From assembly GCA_016932615.1 (NCBI GenBank), contig JAFGCN010000009.1, forward strand, positions 157,409 through 221,408: a DNA stretch of 64,000 nt. Direction: 5' to 3'. The stretch is from Candidatus Aenigmatarchaeota archaeon. GTDB lineage: Archaea > Aenigmatarchaeota > Aenigmatarchaeia > QMZS01. Each line of letters starts with the position of its first letter. Positions within the stretch are counted from its first letter, which is position 1. This document shows positions 51,545 through 60,137 of the stretch, in pieces. The notes under the pieces are model-generated. The model ran no database searches. It saw only the letters and a program-made list of their open reading frames with translations, and had not been told where the DNA came from. The position numbers and the translations under genes were made by a program.

Positions 51545-52156
51545 ATGTGTGCGGATGATGGGCTTGGGATTATAAGGGCTTCTAGAAAATCGGGGACGGA
51601 AAGATTCACTTTTAAAGGCCAGGAACTTGGGTTTGGGTTGCTTGAGTTTTGGCAGTGGAACTCTTCAGACCTGGTGAGCAATGCGCTGAGGGGTCAGATT
51701 GCAGAGTTTATAGTTGCAAGCGCCCTGGGCGTGTCCGGAGGAGTAAGGGGTATTTGGGACTCTTATGACCTTGATTTTGGCCCCCTGAAGATAGAGGTAA
51801 AGTCTGCCGCATATATTCAGTCCTGGAGCCAGAAAAGGCATTCAGATATAAGGTTTGTAATAAGCCCTACTAAGGCATGGTCTGCTGAAACAAACGAGTC
51901 CGAAAAAGACTCGAGACGGCAGGCGGACTTATACATTTTTTGCCTGTTAAAGCATAAGGACAAGGAAACAATAGACCCTCTGAACCTGGACCAGTGGGAT
52001 TTTTATATAGTGCCTACAAAAGCGCTAAACAGATGTTTTCCTCTTCAAAAGAGCATCTCCCTGCAGTCGCTTCTGAAGTGCAAACCCATTAAGTCCGGCT
52101 TTTCGGGCCTGAGAAATGCTGTTGAGGATTTTTCCAAAGCAAGTGGCCTAGCATGA
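51545..52156 (+). CDS. Putative PD-(D/E)XK nuclease-fold protein
   Basis: The 203-aa protein contains a pattern typical of restriction-endonuclease-like folds. A helix with Glu (NALRGQIAEFIVASALG, about residues 50-66) is followed by D-x8-EVKSAAY (about residues 80-95, DFGPLKIEVKSAAY). The Glu and Lys of E-x-K would be catalytic. No specificity domain or methyltransferase partner is nearby, so it may be an orphan nuclease or an inactive relative. It starts with ATTATG after an AT-rich stretch. Confidence 0.65.
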   Translation: MCADDGLGIIRASRKSGTERFTFKGQELGFGLLEFWQWNSSDLVSNALRGQIAEFIVASALGVSGGVRGIWDSYDLDFGPLKIEVKSAAYIQSWSQKRHSDIRFVISPTKAWSAETNESEKDSRRQADLYIFCLLKHKDKETIDPLNLDQWDFYIVPTKALNRCFPLQKSISLQSLLKCKPIKSGFSGLRNAVEDFSKASGLA

Positions 52157-52257
52157 AGCAAAAGCCAGGCAATCCGCATCTAATTGCCGCTTAAGCGCAG
52201 GTTTGCTTTTAAGCCCCTCTGGCCTGCCATTTAAATTCTTTTTCTCGAAAAAGACTT

Positions 52258-54429
52258 ATGACACTGGACGAGGATGTTGTGAAGCTGATGAGGCATCAGG
52301 ACCATATTCGAAATATCGGCATTATTGCCCATATTGACCATGGAAAAACCACCACTACAGACAACCTTCTTGCGGGAGCCGGGATGATCAGCGAGGAATT
52401 GGCGGGGAAGCAGGTTTTCATGGACTTTGACAAGCAGGAGCAGGAGAGGGGAATCACTATTTTTGCAGCTAACGCTTCCATGATTCACACCTTCAATAAT
52501 GAGCAATATCTTGTCAACCTTATAGACACCCCCGGCCATGTTGACTTTGGGGCAGACGTAACAAGGGCAATGAGGGCGGTCGACGGGGCGGTTGTTGTCG
52601 TTTGCGCAGTTGAGGGGCCAATGCCCCAAACCGAGACCGTTCTCCGGCAGGCGCTTCGGGAAAGAGTAAGGCCCACACTTTTTATAAACAAGACCGATCG
52701 GCTCATACGGGAGCTTAAGCTAGGCCCTGAGGAAATGATGAAGCGGCTCCAAAGCCACATAAACAATGTCAATTCTCTTATAATGAAATATGCCGAGCCG
52801 CAGTACAGGGATAAGTGGCTGGTGAACGTTATGGACGGAACTGTTGCTTTTGGCTCTGCTTATAAGAACTGGGCGATGTCAGTTCCTTACATGAAAAAGA
52901 CGGGGGTTTCATTCAAGGAAATCATAGACATGACAAATGCTGACCAGGATAAAGAGCTTGCAAAGAAGTGCCCGCTGTCCCAGGTTCTTTTGGATATGAT
53001 TGTTACTCACTTGCCAGACCCTAACCAGGCGCAGAAATACCGTGTTGAGAAGATCTGGAGCGGGGATGTAACTACTCCAATTGGCGCCGATATGACGGGG
53101 TGCAATGCAAAAGGAAAGCTTGGCGCAATCGTAACCAAGGTTGTGCCAGACCCGCACGCGGGAGTCATCTGCACCGCACGGCTTTTTTCAGGCACATTAA
53201 AGGCAGGAGAGGAGGTTTACCTTGTAGGCCAGAGGAAGAGGCAGAGAGTGCAGCAGGTTTCAATTTACAGGGGCCCCAGAAGGGTTACCATTGAAGAGGC
53301 ACTGGCTGGAAACATAATTGGCATTGTTGGTTTGGGAGAAGCATTTTCCGGTGAAACCATATGCGGCCCTGAGGAGCCAATCCCACCGTTTGAATCGATC
53401 AAGCACATCTTTGAGCCGGTTGTAACAAAATCAGTTGAGCCAAAGGATGTCAGGGACCTTCCAAAGCTAATAGATTACTTAAAGCAGGTAAACAGGGAAG
53501 ACCCTTCAATTGAGATTAAGATTAACGAGGAAACCGGAGAGTATTTGGTTTCAGGCCTTGGTGAGCTTCACATTGACGCAAAGATTGAAAGGCCACTCAG
53601 GGAAAGGGGAATTGACATAAAGAGCTCAACACCGATAGTCGTTTACAGGGAAACCATCGAGGGAGTTACACCTCGGCCGGTAGAAGGAAAGAGCCCAAAC
53701 AAGCATAACAAGTTCTATGTCATCGTTGAGCCGTTGGAGGAGGGAGTTTTTGAGCTTCTAAGCTCCGGCGCAATACCAGAAGACCGGCTCAAGAAGCTAA
53801 AGCAGGAGGATATAGAGCTCTTCGTAAAGGCAGGAATGGACAGGGAAGACATAAAGAAGTACCTTGACATTTACAACAAGAACATTTTGATTAACGCAAC
53901 AAAGGGAATACAGTACCTTAACGAGACTTTCGAGCACATGAAAAACGCGTTCAGGGATGTGTGCAACGAAGGCCCTCTTGCAAGGGAGCCATGCCTTAAA
54001 GTAAAGGTAAAGGTGGTTGATGCTGACCTTCACGAAGACGCCATCCACAGGGGCCCTGCACAGGTTATTCCTGCAGTAAGGCAGGCGATAAAAGAGGCAA
54101 TGCTTCAGTCCAAGCCAAGGGTCCTGGAGCCGCTTCAGGACATCAGGATTGACTCACCTGAGGAAACCACAGGCCCTGCAATGAATGAAATCCAGAACAG
54201 GCGCGGCCAGGTCGATGACGTTTCAACTGAGCTTGGGGCTTCAATAATCAGGACAAGGGTTCCTGTAGCTGAAATGTTCGGCTTTGAAGGGGCTCTAAAA
54301 TCGGCAACTCAGGGCAAGGGCTTTTACTCTCTTATCAATGTTTACTTCGAGAAGCTTCCAATGTCCCTTCAGGAGGGAGTAATTTCAAAGATACGTCAGA
54401 GGAAGGGACTGTCTCCTGAACAGGCCTAG
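52258..54429 (+). CDS. fusA: Translation elongation factor 2 (aEF-2)
   Basis: This 723-aa GTPase drives ribosomal translocation. The GTP-binding motifs are AHIDHGKT (residues 24-31), DTPGH (90-94) and NKTD (144-147). The effector RGIT and domains II-V follow in full length. The diphthamide loop is AIHRGPAQ, with the modifiable histidine at about residue 597, matching the presence of dphB in this window. It starts at ATG in CTTATG after a long gap-free 5' region and is probably monocistronic. Confidence 0.98.
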   Translation: MTLDEDVVKLMRHQDHIRNIGIIAHIDHGKTTTTDNLLAGAGMISEELAGKQVFMDFDKQEQERGITIFAANASMIHTFNNEQYLVNLIDTPGHVDFGADVTRAMRAVDGAVVVVCAVEGPMPQTETVLRQALRERVRPTLFINKTDRLIRELKLGPEEMMKRLQSHINNVNSLIMKYAEPQYRDKWLVNVMDGTVAFGSAYKNWAMSVPYMKKTGVSFKEIIDMTNADQDKELAKKCPLSQVLLDMIVTHLPDPNQAQKYRVEKIWSGDVTTPIGADMTGCNAKGKLGAIVTKVVPDPHAGVICTARLFSGTLKAGEEVYLVGQRKRQRVQQVSIYRGPRRVTIEEALAGNIIGIVGLGEAFSGETICGPEEPIPPFESIKHIFEPVVTKSVEPKDVRDLPKLIDYLKQVNREDPSIEIKINEETGEYLVSGLGELHIDAKIERPLRERGIDIKSSTPIVVYRETIEGVTPRPVEGKSPNKHNKFYVIVEPLEEGVFELLSSGAIPEDRLKKLKQEDIELFVKAGMDREDIKKYLDIYNKNILINATKGIQYLNETFEHMKNAFRDVCNEGPLAREPCLKVKVKVVDADLHEDAIHRGPAQVIPAVRQAIKEAMLQSKPRVLEPLQDIRIDSPEETTGPAMNEIQNRRGQVDDVSTELGASIIRTRVPVAEMFGFEGALKSATQGKGFYSLINVYFEKLPMSLQEGVISKIRQRKGLSPEQA

Positions 54430-54482
54430 GAGAAGATATTTCTAGCTGAAAGTTATTGTTTTTTGCTTAGCAAGGGTCATTT

Positions 54483-55514
54483 ATGTTAGGGGAAATTTCT
54501 GAGGTGGGCATCCTGGGTGCGGGGCTTGGCGGACTTGCAGCGGCCATTAAGCTTGCTGATGGAGGCGTTAAGGTCAATGTTTTTGAACGAAAGGCTTCCG
54601 TGGGCTCTGGCTTTGGCTATCATGTCAATGCGCTTAGGGATTACGGAATGGGAGCGCTTTATGAATTGCATGAGTTAGGCCTGGATCTGGAGCCCTGCTC
54701 CAGGATTCAGAAAGTTTTCAGACTTGCTCCGGGGGTTCGTTCCGAAACGCAAGGGTCTTCCTACGTTCTTTTTGAAAGGGGAAATGGGGAAAACTCGCTT
54801 GAGAACCAACTCTACAGGCTATGCCTTGAGAAAGGAGTGAACTTTAAGTTTAATGCAAAGATTCCATTTGATGCTGATGAGGTAAAAGTGGTTGCTACCG
54901 GAGCACCAAGAGATAAGCGAAACATTCTTGGGGTGGGCTATGCCTACCCCATGGAAGAAATCTCTCTGTTGGGGGATGAACTTGCTATGGTTTATGATAA
55001 TGGCTTGGCTCCTCAGGGGTACGTCTGCCTTTTGCCGGGGTCTAAGGAGGCCATGCTTCTCTCTGTTTCTTTTACTGAATTGAACCGCTCTGAACTGAAG
55101 AAAAAACTTGACCTGGGGCTTGAGGGTGGTTTGCTTGGCCCTTTCTTGGGAAGCGCTTCTCCCAGGAAAAGTATATTCGGCTACGGCTACGTTCAGGAAG
55201 ACCCGATTTCTTCTGCTGAGCAATATGGAAAGCTTTTTGTGGGGGAGTCCTGCGGTTTTCAGGATGCCCGAAGGGGATTTGGAATAAGCTACGCCCTGGA
55301 TACAGGAATCACTGCGGCGCAAAGCATACTCTTGGAAGTTCCTTACAATCAGCTCTTGAGAGACAGATTTGGCACTGAATTTCAGAATCTGTGGGCAGCC
55401 AGGCAAAGGCAGAATGGCTTTACAAATGAAGATTATGTCCATATGCTAACTGGGCTTGGTGAAGTTATTAAAGTGAATTCATATGTTGACTGGAAAAGTG
55501 AGGCGGGCAGGTAA
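54483..55514 (+). CDS. FAD-dependent oxidoreductase of the geranylgeranyl-reductase type
   Basis: The 343-aa protein begins with a Rossmann FAD-binding motif GAGLGG (residues 12-17) and an acidic end of the second strand (NVFERK). A second FAD-contact block (about residues 250-275, FVGESCGFQDARRGFGISYAL) matches the GD/E-A region of GGR-like monooxygenase-fold enzymes. It is shorter than the second GGR in this window (391 aa) and diverges from it, so substrate is uncertain; prenyl-lipid saturation is the likeliest. The stop is inside a 35-bp repeat that recurs at 57126. Confidence 0.8.
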   Translation: MLGEISEVGILGAGLGGLAAAIKLADGGVKVNVFERKASVGSGFGYHVNALRDYGMGALYELHELGLDLEPCSRIQKVFRLAPGVRSETQGSSYVLFERGNGENSLENQLYRLCLEKGVNFKFNAKIPFDADEVKVVATGAPRDKRNILGVGYAYPMEEISLLGDELAMVYDNGLAPQGYVCLLPGSKEAMLLSVSFTELNRSELKKKLDLGLEGGLLGPFLGSASPRKSIFGYGYVQEDPISSAEQYGKLFVGESCGFQDARRGFGISYALDTGITAAQSILLEVPYNQLLRDRFGTEFQNLWAARQRQNGFTNEDYVHMLTGLGEVIKVNSYVDWKSEAGR

Positions 55515-55544
55515 GTTTTTGATTTTTCATCTTTTGTTTGTTTT
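55510..55544 (+). repeat. 35-bp direct repeat, copy 1 (T-rich, overlaps stop codon)
   Basis: The sequence begins with GGTAAG, containing the stop of the 54483 gene, and continues T-rich (GATTTTTCAT CTTTTGTTTG). It is identical at 34 of 35 positions to 57126-57160. It may serve as an archaeal T-rich terminator. Confidence 0.8.
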
Positions 55545-55667
55545 TACCGTTCAATGCCCTGAAAAATTAAGACTCTATTTTCGTTCCAATCCTATCTGTT
55601 CGGCTTCTGGCTACAAATTTCTCCAGAAAAACTTCTTGAAACAATATATACCTATCTGTATAATATT

Positions 55668-56672
55668 ATGAAGCAACAAGCATATAATAATGCTACTAGC
55701 GGTGATTCAAAGATTGGTTATGTGAAGGATGCGGGGGTGACTGCAATCAGTTATGCAAGCAGCCTTGCAAACAGGGTTGGCGGAGCTACAAAGTCAGGTG
55801 CATCAAGAGCAACTGGCTACGCAAAGTCAAAGCCAAAAACAACGGCAGCTTTGGTTGGAGCAGCAGGCCTTGCAGCAACTTACACTGCAATAGCGCTTGG
55901 CCACTTGGACGCAAGCGCGGCAGACGAGGCAATAAGAAACCTTGACAATGCAACGATACACAAGATTCCCGAGGCGATTGGCGGCGGGGAAGGTGGAGTG
56001 CTTGATAACTCAGCCCACAGGGTTTACGATGCCCTTGCCCGTCTTGACGATGCTCTCAAGGGATACATAACTGCAGTTACTGCAAATGTGTCCAAGGAGC
56101 AGGCACTCGTCGACTACTGGGTGGACCAAGGATACTCTCGTGAGGAGGCAATGGATCATATAGAGCGGCTGAAGGGCGTTTCGAACACCCAAGATGCTGT
56201 TCAGAGCGTATACGATAAACATGTTGAAGCAGGGAATATAAATGGCACGGTTCAGGATCGGGTTTCTGACGGCATTCGTGACCTTCTGGGCAGGTCCCAA
56301 GACAAGATGTCTTCTACAGTTGATGCTGTGAAGGATAAGGTGTCTTATGGTGATTCAGATGTTCAGACAACTGCAGTTCAGGAGAAATTCTTCTCAAATA
56401 CATCACCTCATCCTTCTGTTGATGTATCCGATATGACTCCTGAGAAAGTGCTGGTCTTTAATGAAGGTTCATTCACAAATGCTCCATTTGGCACATCCCC
56501 TTCACCTGCTTCGGTGGAACAGGCAATAAGTCAGACTGACGCAAGCCCTGGAATAAAGCAGCAGCTTAGCGATGCCCTGGCAGGATTCCCTGGAGGGCAG
56601 ACCGGTGCAGCAGTTGCAGGAGCAGGACTCGTTGGAGGAGGCGCTTACGCAAAGAAGAAAGGTGTAATATGA
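55668..56672 (+). CDS. Ala/Gly/Ser-rich protein with one hydrophobic segment (cassette 1, gene A)
   Basis: The 334-aa product has an N-terminal polar, Ser/Lys/Ala-rich 60 residues and a hydrophobic helix (about 62-80, AALVGAAGLAATYTAIALG). It then has a long soluble region with helical segments and a C-terminal Gly/Ala-rich stretch ending in KKKGV. I recognise no domain. A promoter-like TATATACCTATCTGTATAATATT precedes the ATG. It overlaps gene B by 4 nt. Layout and composition match the 60138 gene, so these are members of one unrecognised family. Confidence 0.72.
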   Translation: MKQQAYNNATSGDSKIGYVKDAGVTAISYASSLANRVGGATKSGASRATGYAKSKPKTTAALVGAAGLAATYTAIALGHLDASAADEAIRNLDNATIHKIPEAIGGGEGGVLDNSAHRVYDALARLDDALKGYITAVTANVSKEQALVDYWVDQGYSREEAMDHIERLKGVSNTQDAVQSVYDKHVEAGNINGTVQDRVSDGIRDLLGRSQDKMSSTVDAVKDKVSYGDSDVQTTAVQEKFFSNTSPHPSVDVSDMTPEKVLVFNEGSFTNAPFGTSPSPASVEQAISQTDASPGIKQQLSDALAGFPGGQTGAAVAGAGLVGGGAYAKKKGVI

Positions 56673-57130
56673 CAGCAAAAAAGAAATCTTCGGTAAAGGT
56701 AGCTAAAAAAGCAGTGAAAAGAGTGGCAAAGCCGGCTAAGACTGTAAAGAAGACCATAAAGAAAACCGTAGTGAAGCCAATCGCAACCAAAGGCGCAAAG
56801 GCAAGAACTGACTTCAGCAAAATACTTCAGCAGGCCGAGAGGAAATATGACCGTGAGGTCACAGTCCTCTTGAGGTCGATTGACACAGCTGAAAGAATAG
56901 GAAACACAAAGACGCTGATGGTCGCAAGGCAGATAGCCAAGAACTGGATAGAGTACTTCATAGCGCTAAGGCAGGTAATACAGAAAACCTGCAGCCCAAA
57001 GGACCAAAGCACAAAGGCCTCAGTCGCATTCATAGACGACCAGATCAAGTTCTTCCAGATATTGGTCAAGGAGCTTGAACGAAAGCTTGGCGAGATGAGG
57101 GTAAAAACCCTTCGGCAATCCCTAAGGTAA
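56669..57130 (+). CDS. Basic helical protein (cassette 1, gene B)
   Basis: The 153-aa product opens with about 50 residues of Lys/Ala/Val-rich, histone-tail-like sequence (KKSSVKVAKKAVKRVAKPAK), then a helical domain (about 55-153). The helical part aligns with the 60827 protein: KYDREVTVLLRSIDTAE versus EYDHKVTVLLKAIDLAE, and RQAIK/LRSVALSW-like segments with a shared IQ/IRFF block. The basic tail suggests DNA or RNA binding. It is co-translated with gene A and ends inside a copy of the 35-bp repeat. Confidence 0.75.
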   Translation: MTAKKKSSVKVAKKAVKRVAKPAKTVKKTIKKTVVKPIATKGAKARTDFSKILQQAERKYDREVTVLLRSIDTAERIGNTKTLMVARQIAKNWIEYFIALRQVIQKTCSPKDQSTKASVAFIDDQIKFFQILVKELERKLGEMRVKTLRQSLR

Positions 57131-57160
57131 ATTTTTGATTTTTCATCTTTTGTTTGTTTT
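57126..57160 (+). repeat. 35-bp direct repeat, copy 2
   Basis: Same as 55510-55544 with one mismatch (A instead of G after the stop TAA). The two copies bracket cassette 1, and both contain an AGG-TAA gene end. Confidence 0.8.
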
Positions 57161-57794
57161 ATTTGTTAGTCTCTGGGCTCTTTCCTTCAGTTTCCGTTTT
57201 TCCATTGGGGTCGTTAAGAAACACTACGTTGCACCCGGACATTTTTTTGTAGAAATCCCTGTCGCTTCTTATTTTCTTTGGCTCGAATATCGCCTGCTCG
57301 AGGCCTTCCCAGAAGAAAAACCAGCCGCCGGGCTCAAGGAGAATTATGAGAAAGTTTGTGATGAAATTCCTCTCGTCGTGGGTAAGTATTATGTAAGTTG
57401 CGGCAAGCATCATTACCACTCCCGCCACTATCATCAGGGCGCTCTTTTTGATTATGGAATTGTATTCTTGGGTCATTCGTTTGTTTCTTCTGCAGAAATA
57501 TTCGCATAGCCGCTTTTTGATAATACCTTCCTCCGTTTCGTTTCTTTCGCTTTCTGGCACATAGACTTTTACTTCAAGAGGGTCGGGGGACTTTGCAAGG
57601 CAGGCCTTTTTGAGTTCGGAGATGAAATCTTCAGATAGCCCCCTCTTTGAGTTTGGCCGGGGGTCGAAATCGGAAAATATGTCTTCGTAGCTGTCAAGCC
57701 AGATTGCAATCTCGTGCAGGTGGTTGTCGCAGCAACTGCCTTCTTCGGGCTGCTTTTCCGGCTCTACAGGAACAGGCAAATTTGCTTCTGCCAC
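57159..57794 (-). CDS. Two-span membrane protein, unknown conserved family
   Basis: The 211-aa product has a Cys/Glu-containing N-terminal region of about 115 residues and two membrane spans (SALMIVAGVVMMLAATYIIL and NFLIILLEPGGWFFFWEGL). A C-terminal 50-residue tail carries the pattern EPKKIRSDRDFYKKMS. That combination recurs in uncharacterised prokaryotic membrane proteins; I give it no function. It is convergent with the 56669 gene, with stops 30 nt apart. Confidence 0.7.
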   Translation of the reverse strand: MAEANLPVPVEPEKQPEEGSCCDNHLHEIAIWLDSYEDIFSDFDPRPNSKRGLSEDFISELKKACLAKSPDPLEVKVYVPESERNETEEGIIKKRLCEYFCRRNKRMTQEYNSIIKKSALMIVAGVVMMLAATYIILTHDERNFITNFLIILLEPGGWFFFWEGLEQAIFEPKKIRSDRDFYKKMSGCNVVFLNDPNGKTETEGKSPETNK

Positions 57795-57866
57795 AAATAA
57801 ATATATTTTGAATAACTATATTGTTTTATCTGCTTTCCATATAATAGGGGGCCATATTGCGCTTAA

Positions 57867-58337
57867 TCATAGCGGCTTTCTCTTTCTCATGCTTGTGGTT
57901 TTAAATCCCTGGCTGTCCCAGAATGCAAGGCCTTCCTTATTGTGGGCAGATACGCTTATTTCAGCATTGGGGGCTTTATTTTCTTTCATCCACTGGCAGG
58001 CCACATCAAGAAGCTTTTTTGCAAGACCTTGTCCTCTGCTTTTTCTCTCAACGTATATGCTGAAGATTTTTCCGGCAAGATTTTCCTGGAAGATTTTAGG
58101 ACGGCACTCCAGGCATGCAGTAAGATAACCTACAACAGTGCTTTCTTCTTCTGCAACAAGCACTAAGCAGTTTTTGTCTGCAAGCAGCATTTCAAGGTAA
58201 TGTTTGGTCTCCTTTTCGACAACGTCATTTTCTGCAAGGGTGTAAGCACTGTCCAGGGTTTCGTGCGTTCTGCTTAGCTTATTCTCAATTACAGACAAGG
58301 TTTCGATATCTCTGGATTCTGCCTTCCTGATTTTCAT
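57867..58337 (-). CDS. GNAT-family N-acetyltransferase (RimI-like)
   Basis: The 156-aa enzyme would transfer acetyl from acetyl-CoA to an amine, perhaps a protein N-terminus. The acetyl-CoA motif VERKSRGQGLAKKLL (about residues 95-110) with R-x2-G-x-G/A is clear, as is the preceding beta bulge (NLAGKIFSIYV) and the late AFWDSQGF. It overlaps the PDCD5 gene by 4 nt, a pairing that makes translation coupling likely. Confidence 0.9.
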   Translation of the reverse strand: MKIRKAESRDIETLSVIENKLSRTHETLDSAYTLAENDVVEKETKHYLEMLLADKNCLVLVAEEESTVVGYLTACLECRPKIFQENLAGKIFSIYVERKSRGQGLAKKLLDVACQWMKENKAPNAEISVSAHNKEGLAFWDSQGFKTTSMRKRKPL

Positions 58338-58624
58338 CTTCTCGTAATTTTTGTCTCCCTCTTCACGGTCAGCGCCTTAAGAAGCTCCTTTAGCTTTTCA
58401 TCGGGGATGGGGCTGGTTATCTGGCCCTGCTGGTATGCCTGAAGCAGGTACATTTCCACCTGCTCTGCCAGGACGGGATTTCCAATCCTGACATTGGCCA
58501 GCCGTTCCCTTGCCTCTTTAGTCAGGCATTCCATAAGAAGGCGCCTTTTGAGTTCTTCAAGCTGCTCTTTTTGCTGCTGGAGTTTCATCTGTTCGAGGTA
58601 CCGCGGGTCTATATTTTCATCCAT
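58334..58624 (-). CDS. PDCD5 (TFAR19)-family DNA-binding protein
   Basis: From the ATG at 58624 the product has 96 aa and matches the PDCD5 family: an N-terminal charged helix (YLEQMKLQQQKEQLEELKRRLL) and the three-helix core (EARERLANVRIGNPVLAEQVEMYLLQAYQQGQI). Archaeal members bind dsDNA. The long N-terminal extension that could be read upstream of the ATG is not supported. It is divergent from the ferredoxin gene by 26 nt and overlaps the GNAT gene. Confidence 0.9.
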   Translation of the reverse strand: MDENIDPRYLEQMKLQQQKEQLEELKRRLLMECLTKEARERLANVRIGNPVLAEQVEMYLLQAYQQGQITSPIPDEKLKELLKALTVKRETKITRR

Positions 58625-58650
58625 AAATTTGTTTATAGGGTACTTTAATA

Positions 58651-58821
58651 ATGGTTGTTTGGAATAAGGAGAAATGCCTTCGATGCGGCGGGTGTGTTGG
58701 CGTCTGCCCAAAGGCGGCTTTGGGCCTTAAGGAGAGCGGTCTTCTGGTGGATGTACAGAAATGCGTGAATTGCGGCATCTGCGCTTCATTTTGCCCCGTT
58801 AGAGCGCTTAAATTGGAATGA
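58651..58821 (+). CDS. 2[4Fe-4S] ferredoxin, 56 aa
   Basis: The frame codes for two classical clusters: C9-x2-C12-x2-C15-x3-C19-P and C38-x2-C41-x2-C44-x3-C48-P. The ATG at 58651 follows TTTAATA. The gene ends 40 nt before the geranylgeranyl reductase. In Methanosarcina a ferredoxin next to the GGR is known to supply electrons for saturation of archaeal lipids, so this is very probably its partner. Confidence 0.9.
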   Translation: MVVWNKEKCLRCGGCVGVCPKAALGLKESGLLVDVQKCVNCGICASFCPVRALKLE

Positions 58822-58861
58822 GGAAGTATTATTCTTTTTTTAAGGAATACCTTTATAGAGG

Positions 58862-60037
58862 ATGGCAGATGTAATCGTCGTTGGAGGCGGCCCTGGAGGG
58901 GCAACTGTTGCAAAGGAAATTGCAAAGAATGGCTTTAGCGTGGCCCTTTACGAGAAGCGCCAGGAGATAGGCGCGCCCAAGAGGTGTGCTGAAGGGGTTG
59001 CACTTATTGACTTAAAAAACCTTGGTTTGGAAGTTCCCCAAAACTGCATTCGCCAGGGCATAAATGGCTCGGTTGCTTACGCCCCAAATGGAAATTCAAT
59101 TGAGATGGCTTTTGATGAGATTGGAGGATACATCCTTGAAAGAAAAGTTTTTGACAAGTGGCTTTGCGAGGAGGCAGCAAGAGCGGGGGCGAAAATCCAG
59201 GCAAAAACAGACATAACCGAAGTAATTAAGGAAAATGGAAAGGTGTGTGGAGTAAAAGGCACATTTATGGGAGAGCCTTTTGAGGAGAGGTGCAAGGTAC
59301 TAGTTGCAGCCGATGGGATTGAAAGCAGGGTTTCGAGAATGGCTGGACTTGACACTACCTGCAGCCCTCTTTTGACTGATTCCGGAGTCCAATTTGAGAT
59401 GGCGGGTATAAAGATTAGCGACCCAAATAAGCTTCACCTGTTTTTTGGCACAAAAGTTGCCCCGAGAGGGTATGTGTGGATTTTCCCTAAAGGCAAAGAT
59501 GTTGCAAATGTTGGTATTGGCATAATTGGCAGAAGCGATGTTCCTGCAATTGATTACCTGAAGCGGTTTATCGAGCAAAATGAGGGCCTGAAAAACGGGT
59601 CCATCCTTGAGGTAAATGCTGGCGGAATTCCAGTTGGGGGCCTACTGAAGAAGATGAACCTTGACAATTTTCTTGTTGTTGGCGACGCCGCCCATCAGGT
59701 AAGCCCTATTCATGGGGGAGGGATAGTTGAGGCCCAATATGCAGGAAGGATTGCGGGGGAAGTAATAATCGAAGCCCTGAAGAAAAATGACACCTCTGAA
59801 GAATCTCTTGAGTCCTATAACGCCCGATGGTGGGCTGAGCGGGGAAATGACCTGAAAAATATGGAAAAGATAAGGGAGCTTCTTGAAGTAATGTCTGATT
59901 GTGATCTGGACTTTTTGGCAGATAATCTCACACCAGAACACCTGCTGGAAATATCTATGGGAAAGGGGCTTGGCTTTCTTGCAAAAATTGTCATAAAGAG
60001 GCCTCAGCTTATGAAGTATATAGGCAAGCTGATTTAA
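58862..60037 (+). CDS. Geranylgeranyl reductase family protein (archaeal lipid saturation)
   Basis: The 391-aa FAD enzyme hydrogenates the double bonds of digeranylgeranyl-glycerophospholipids at the membrane. The Rossmann motif VVGGGPGGATVA (residues 6-17), the family signature RCAEGV (about residues 41-46) and the FAD block VVGDAAHQVSPIHGGG (about 273-288) are all present. Length is normal. It follows the ferredoxin gene directly. Confidence 0.95.
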   Translation: MADVIVVGGGPGGATVAKEIAKNGFSVALYEKRQEIGAPKRCAEGVALIDLKNLGLEVPQNCIRQGINGSVAYAPNGNSIEMAFDEIGGYILERKVFDKWLCEEAARAGAKIQAKTDITEVIKENGKVCGVKGTFMGEPFEERCKVLVAADGIESRVSRMAGLDTTCSPLLTDSGVQFEMAGIKISDPNKLHLFFGTKVAPRGYVWIFPKGKDVANVGIGIIGRSDVPAIDYLKRFIEQNEGLKNGSILEVNAGGIPVGGLLKKMNLDNFLVVGDAAHQVSPIHGGGIVEAQYAGRIAGEVIIEALKKNDTSEESLESYNARWWAERGNDLKNMEKIRELLEVMSDCDLDFLADNLTPEHLLEISMGKGLGFLAKIVIKRPQLMKYIGKLI

Positions 60038-60047
60038 TCGTTATGCC

Positions 60048-60063
60048 CCGATGCTTGCATCGG
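60048..60063 (+). terminator. Perfect 6-bp hairpin after the reductase gene
   Basis: CCGATG and CATCGG enclose a CTTG tetraloop, 11 nt after the reductase stop. It is not followed by a strong T run, so it may be a transcript-stabilising hairpin rather than a terminator. The rest of this 100-nt gap holds only the TATA box CTATATATAG (60121-60130) before the next gene. Confidence 0.4.
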
Positions 60064-60137
60064 TTGGATATTTCATTTAGTGGCTATAGCTGGTAACCGA
60101 AGAGTTAGTCTTGCTAATTACTATATATAGATATATT

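Noticed and set aside
55510-57160. CRISPR-like or insertion-sequence interpretation of the 35-bp repeats
   Set aside because: There are only two copies, 1.6 kb apart, with no spacers, inverted ends or transposase.
58625-58711. N-terminal extension of the PDCD5 gene
   Set aside because: It would overlap the divergent ferredoxin gene, and PDCD5 proteins begin near the MDENID start.
60111-60137. Upstream start for the cassette 2 gene A
   Set aside because: The extra codons lie in the TATA region; the ATG at 60138 has the regular TATTATG context.
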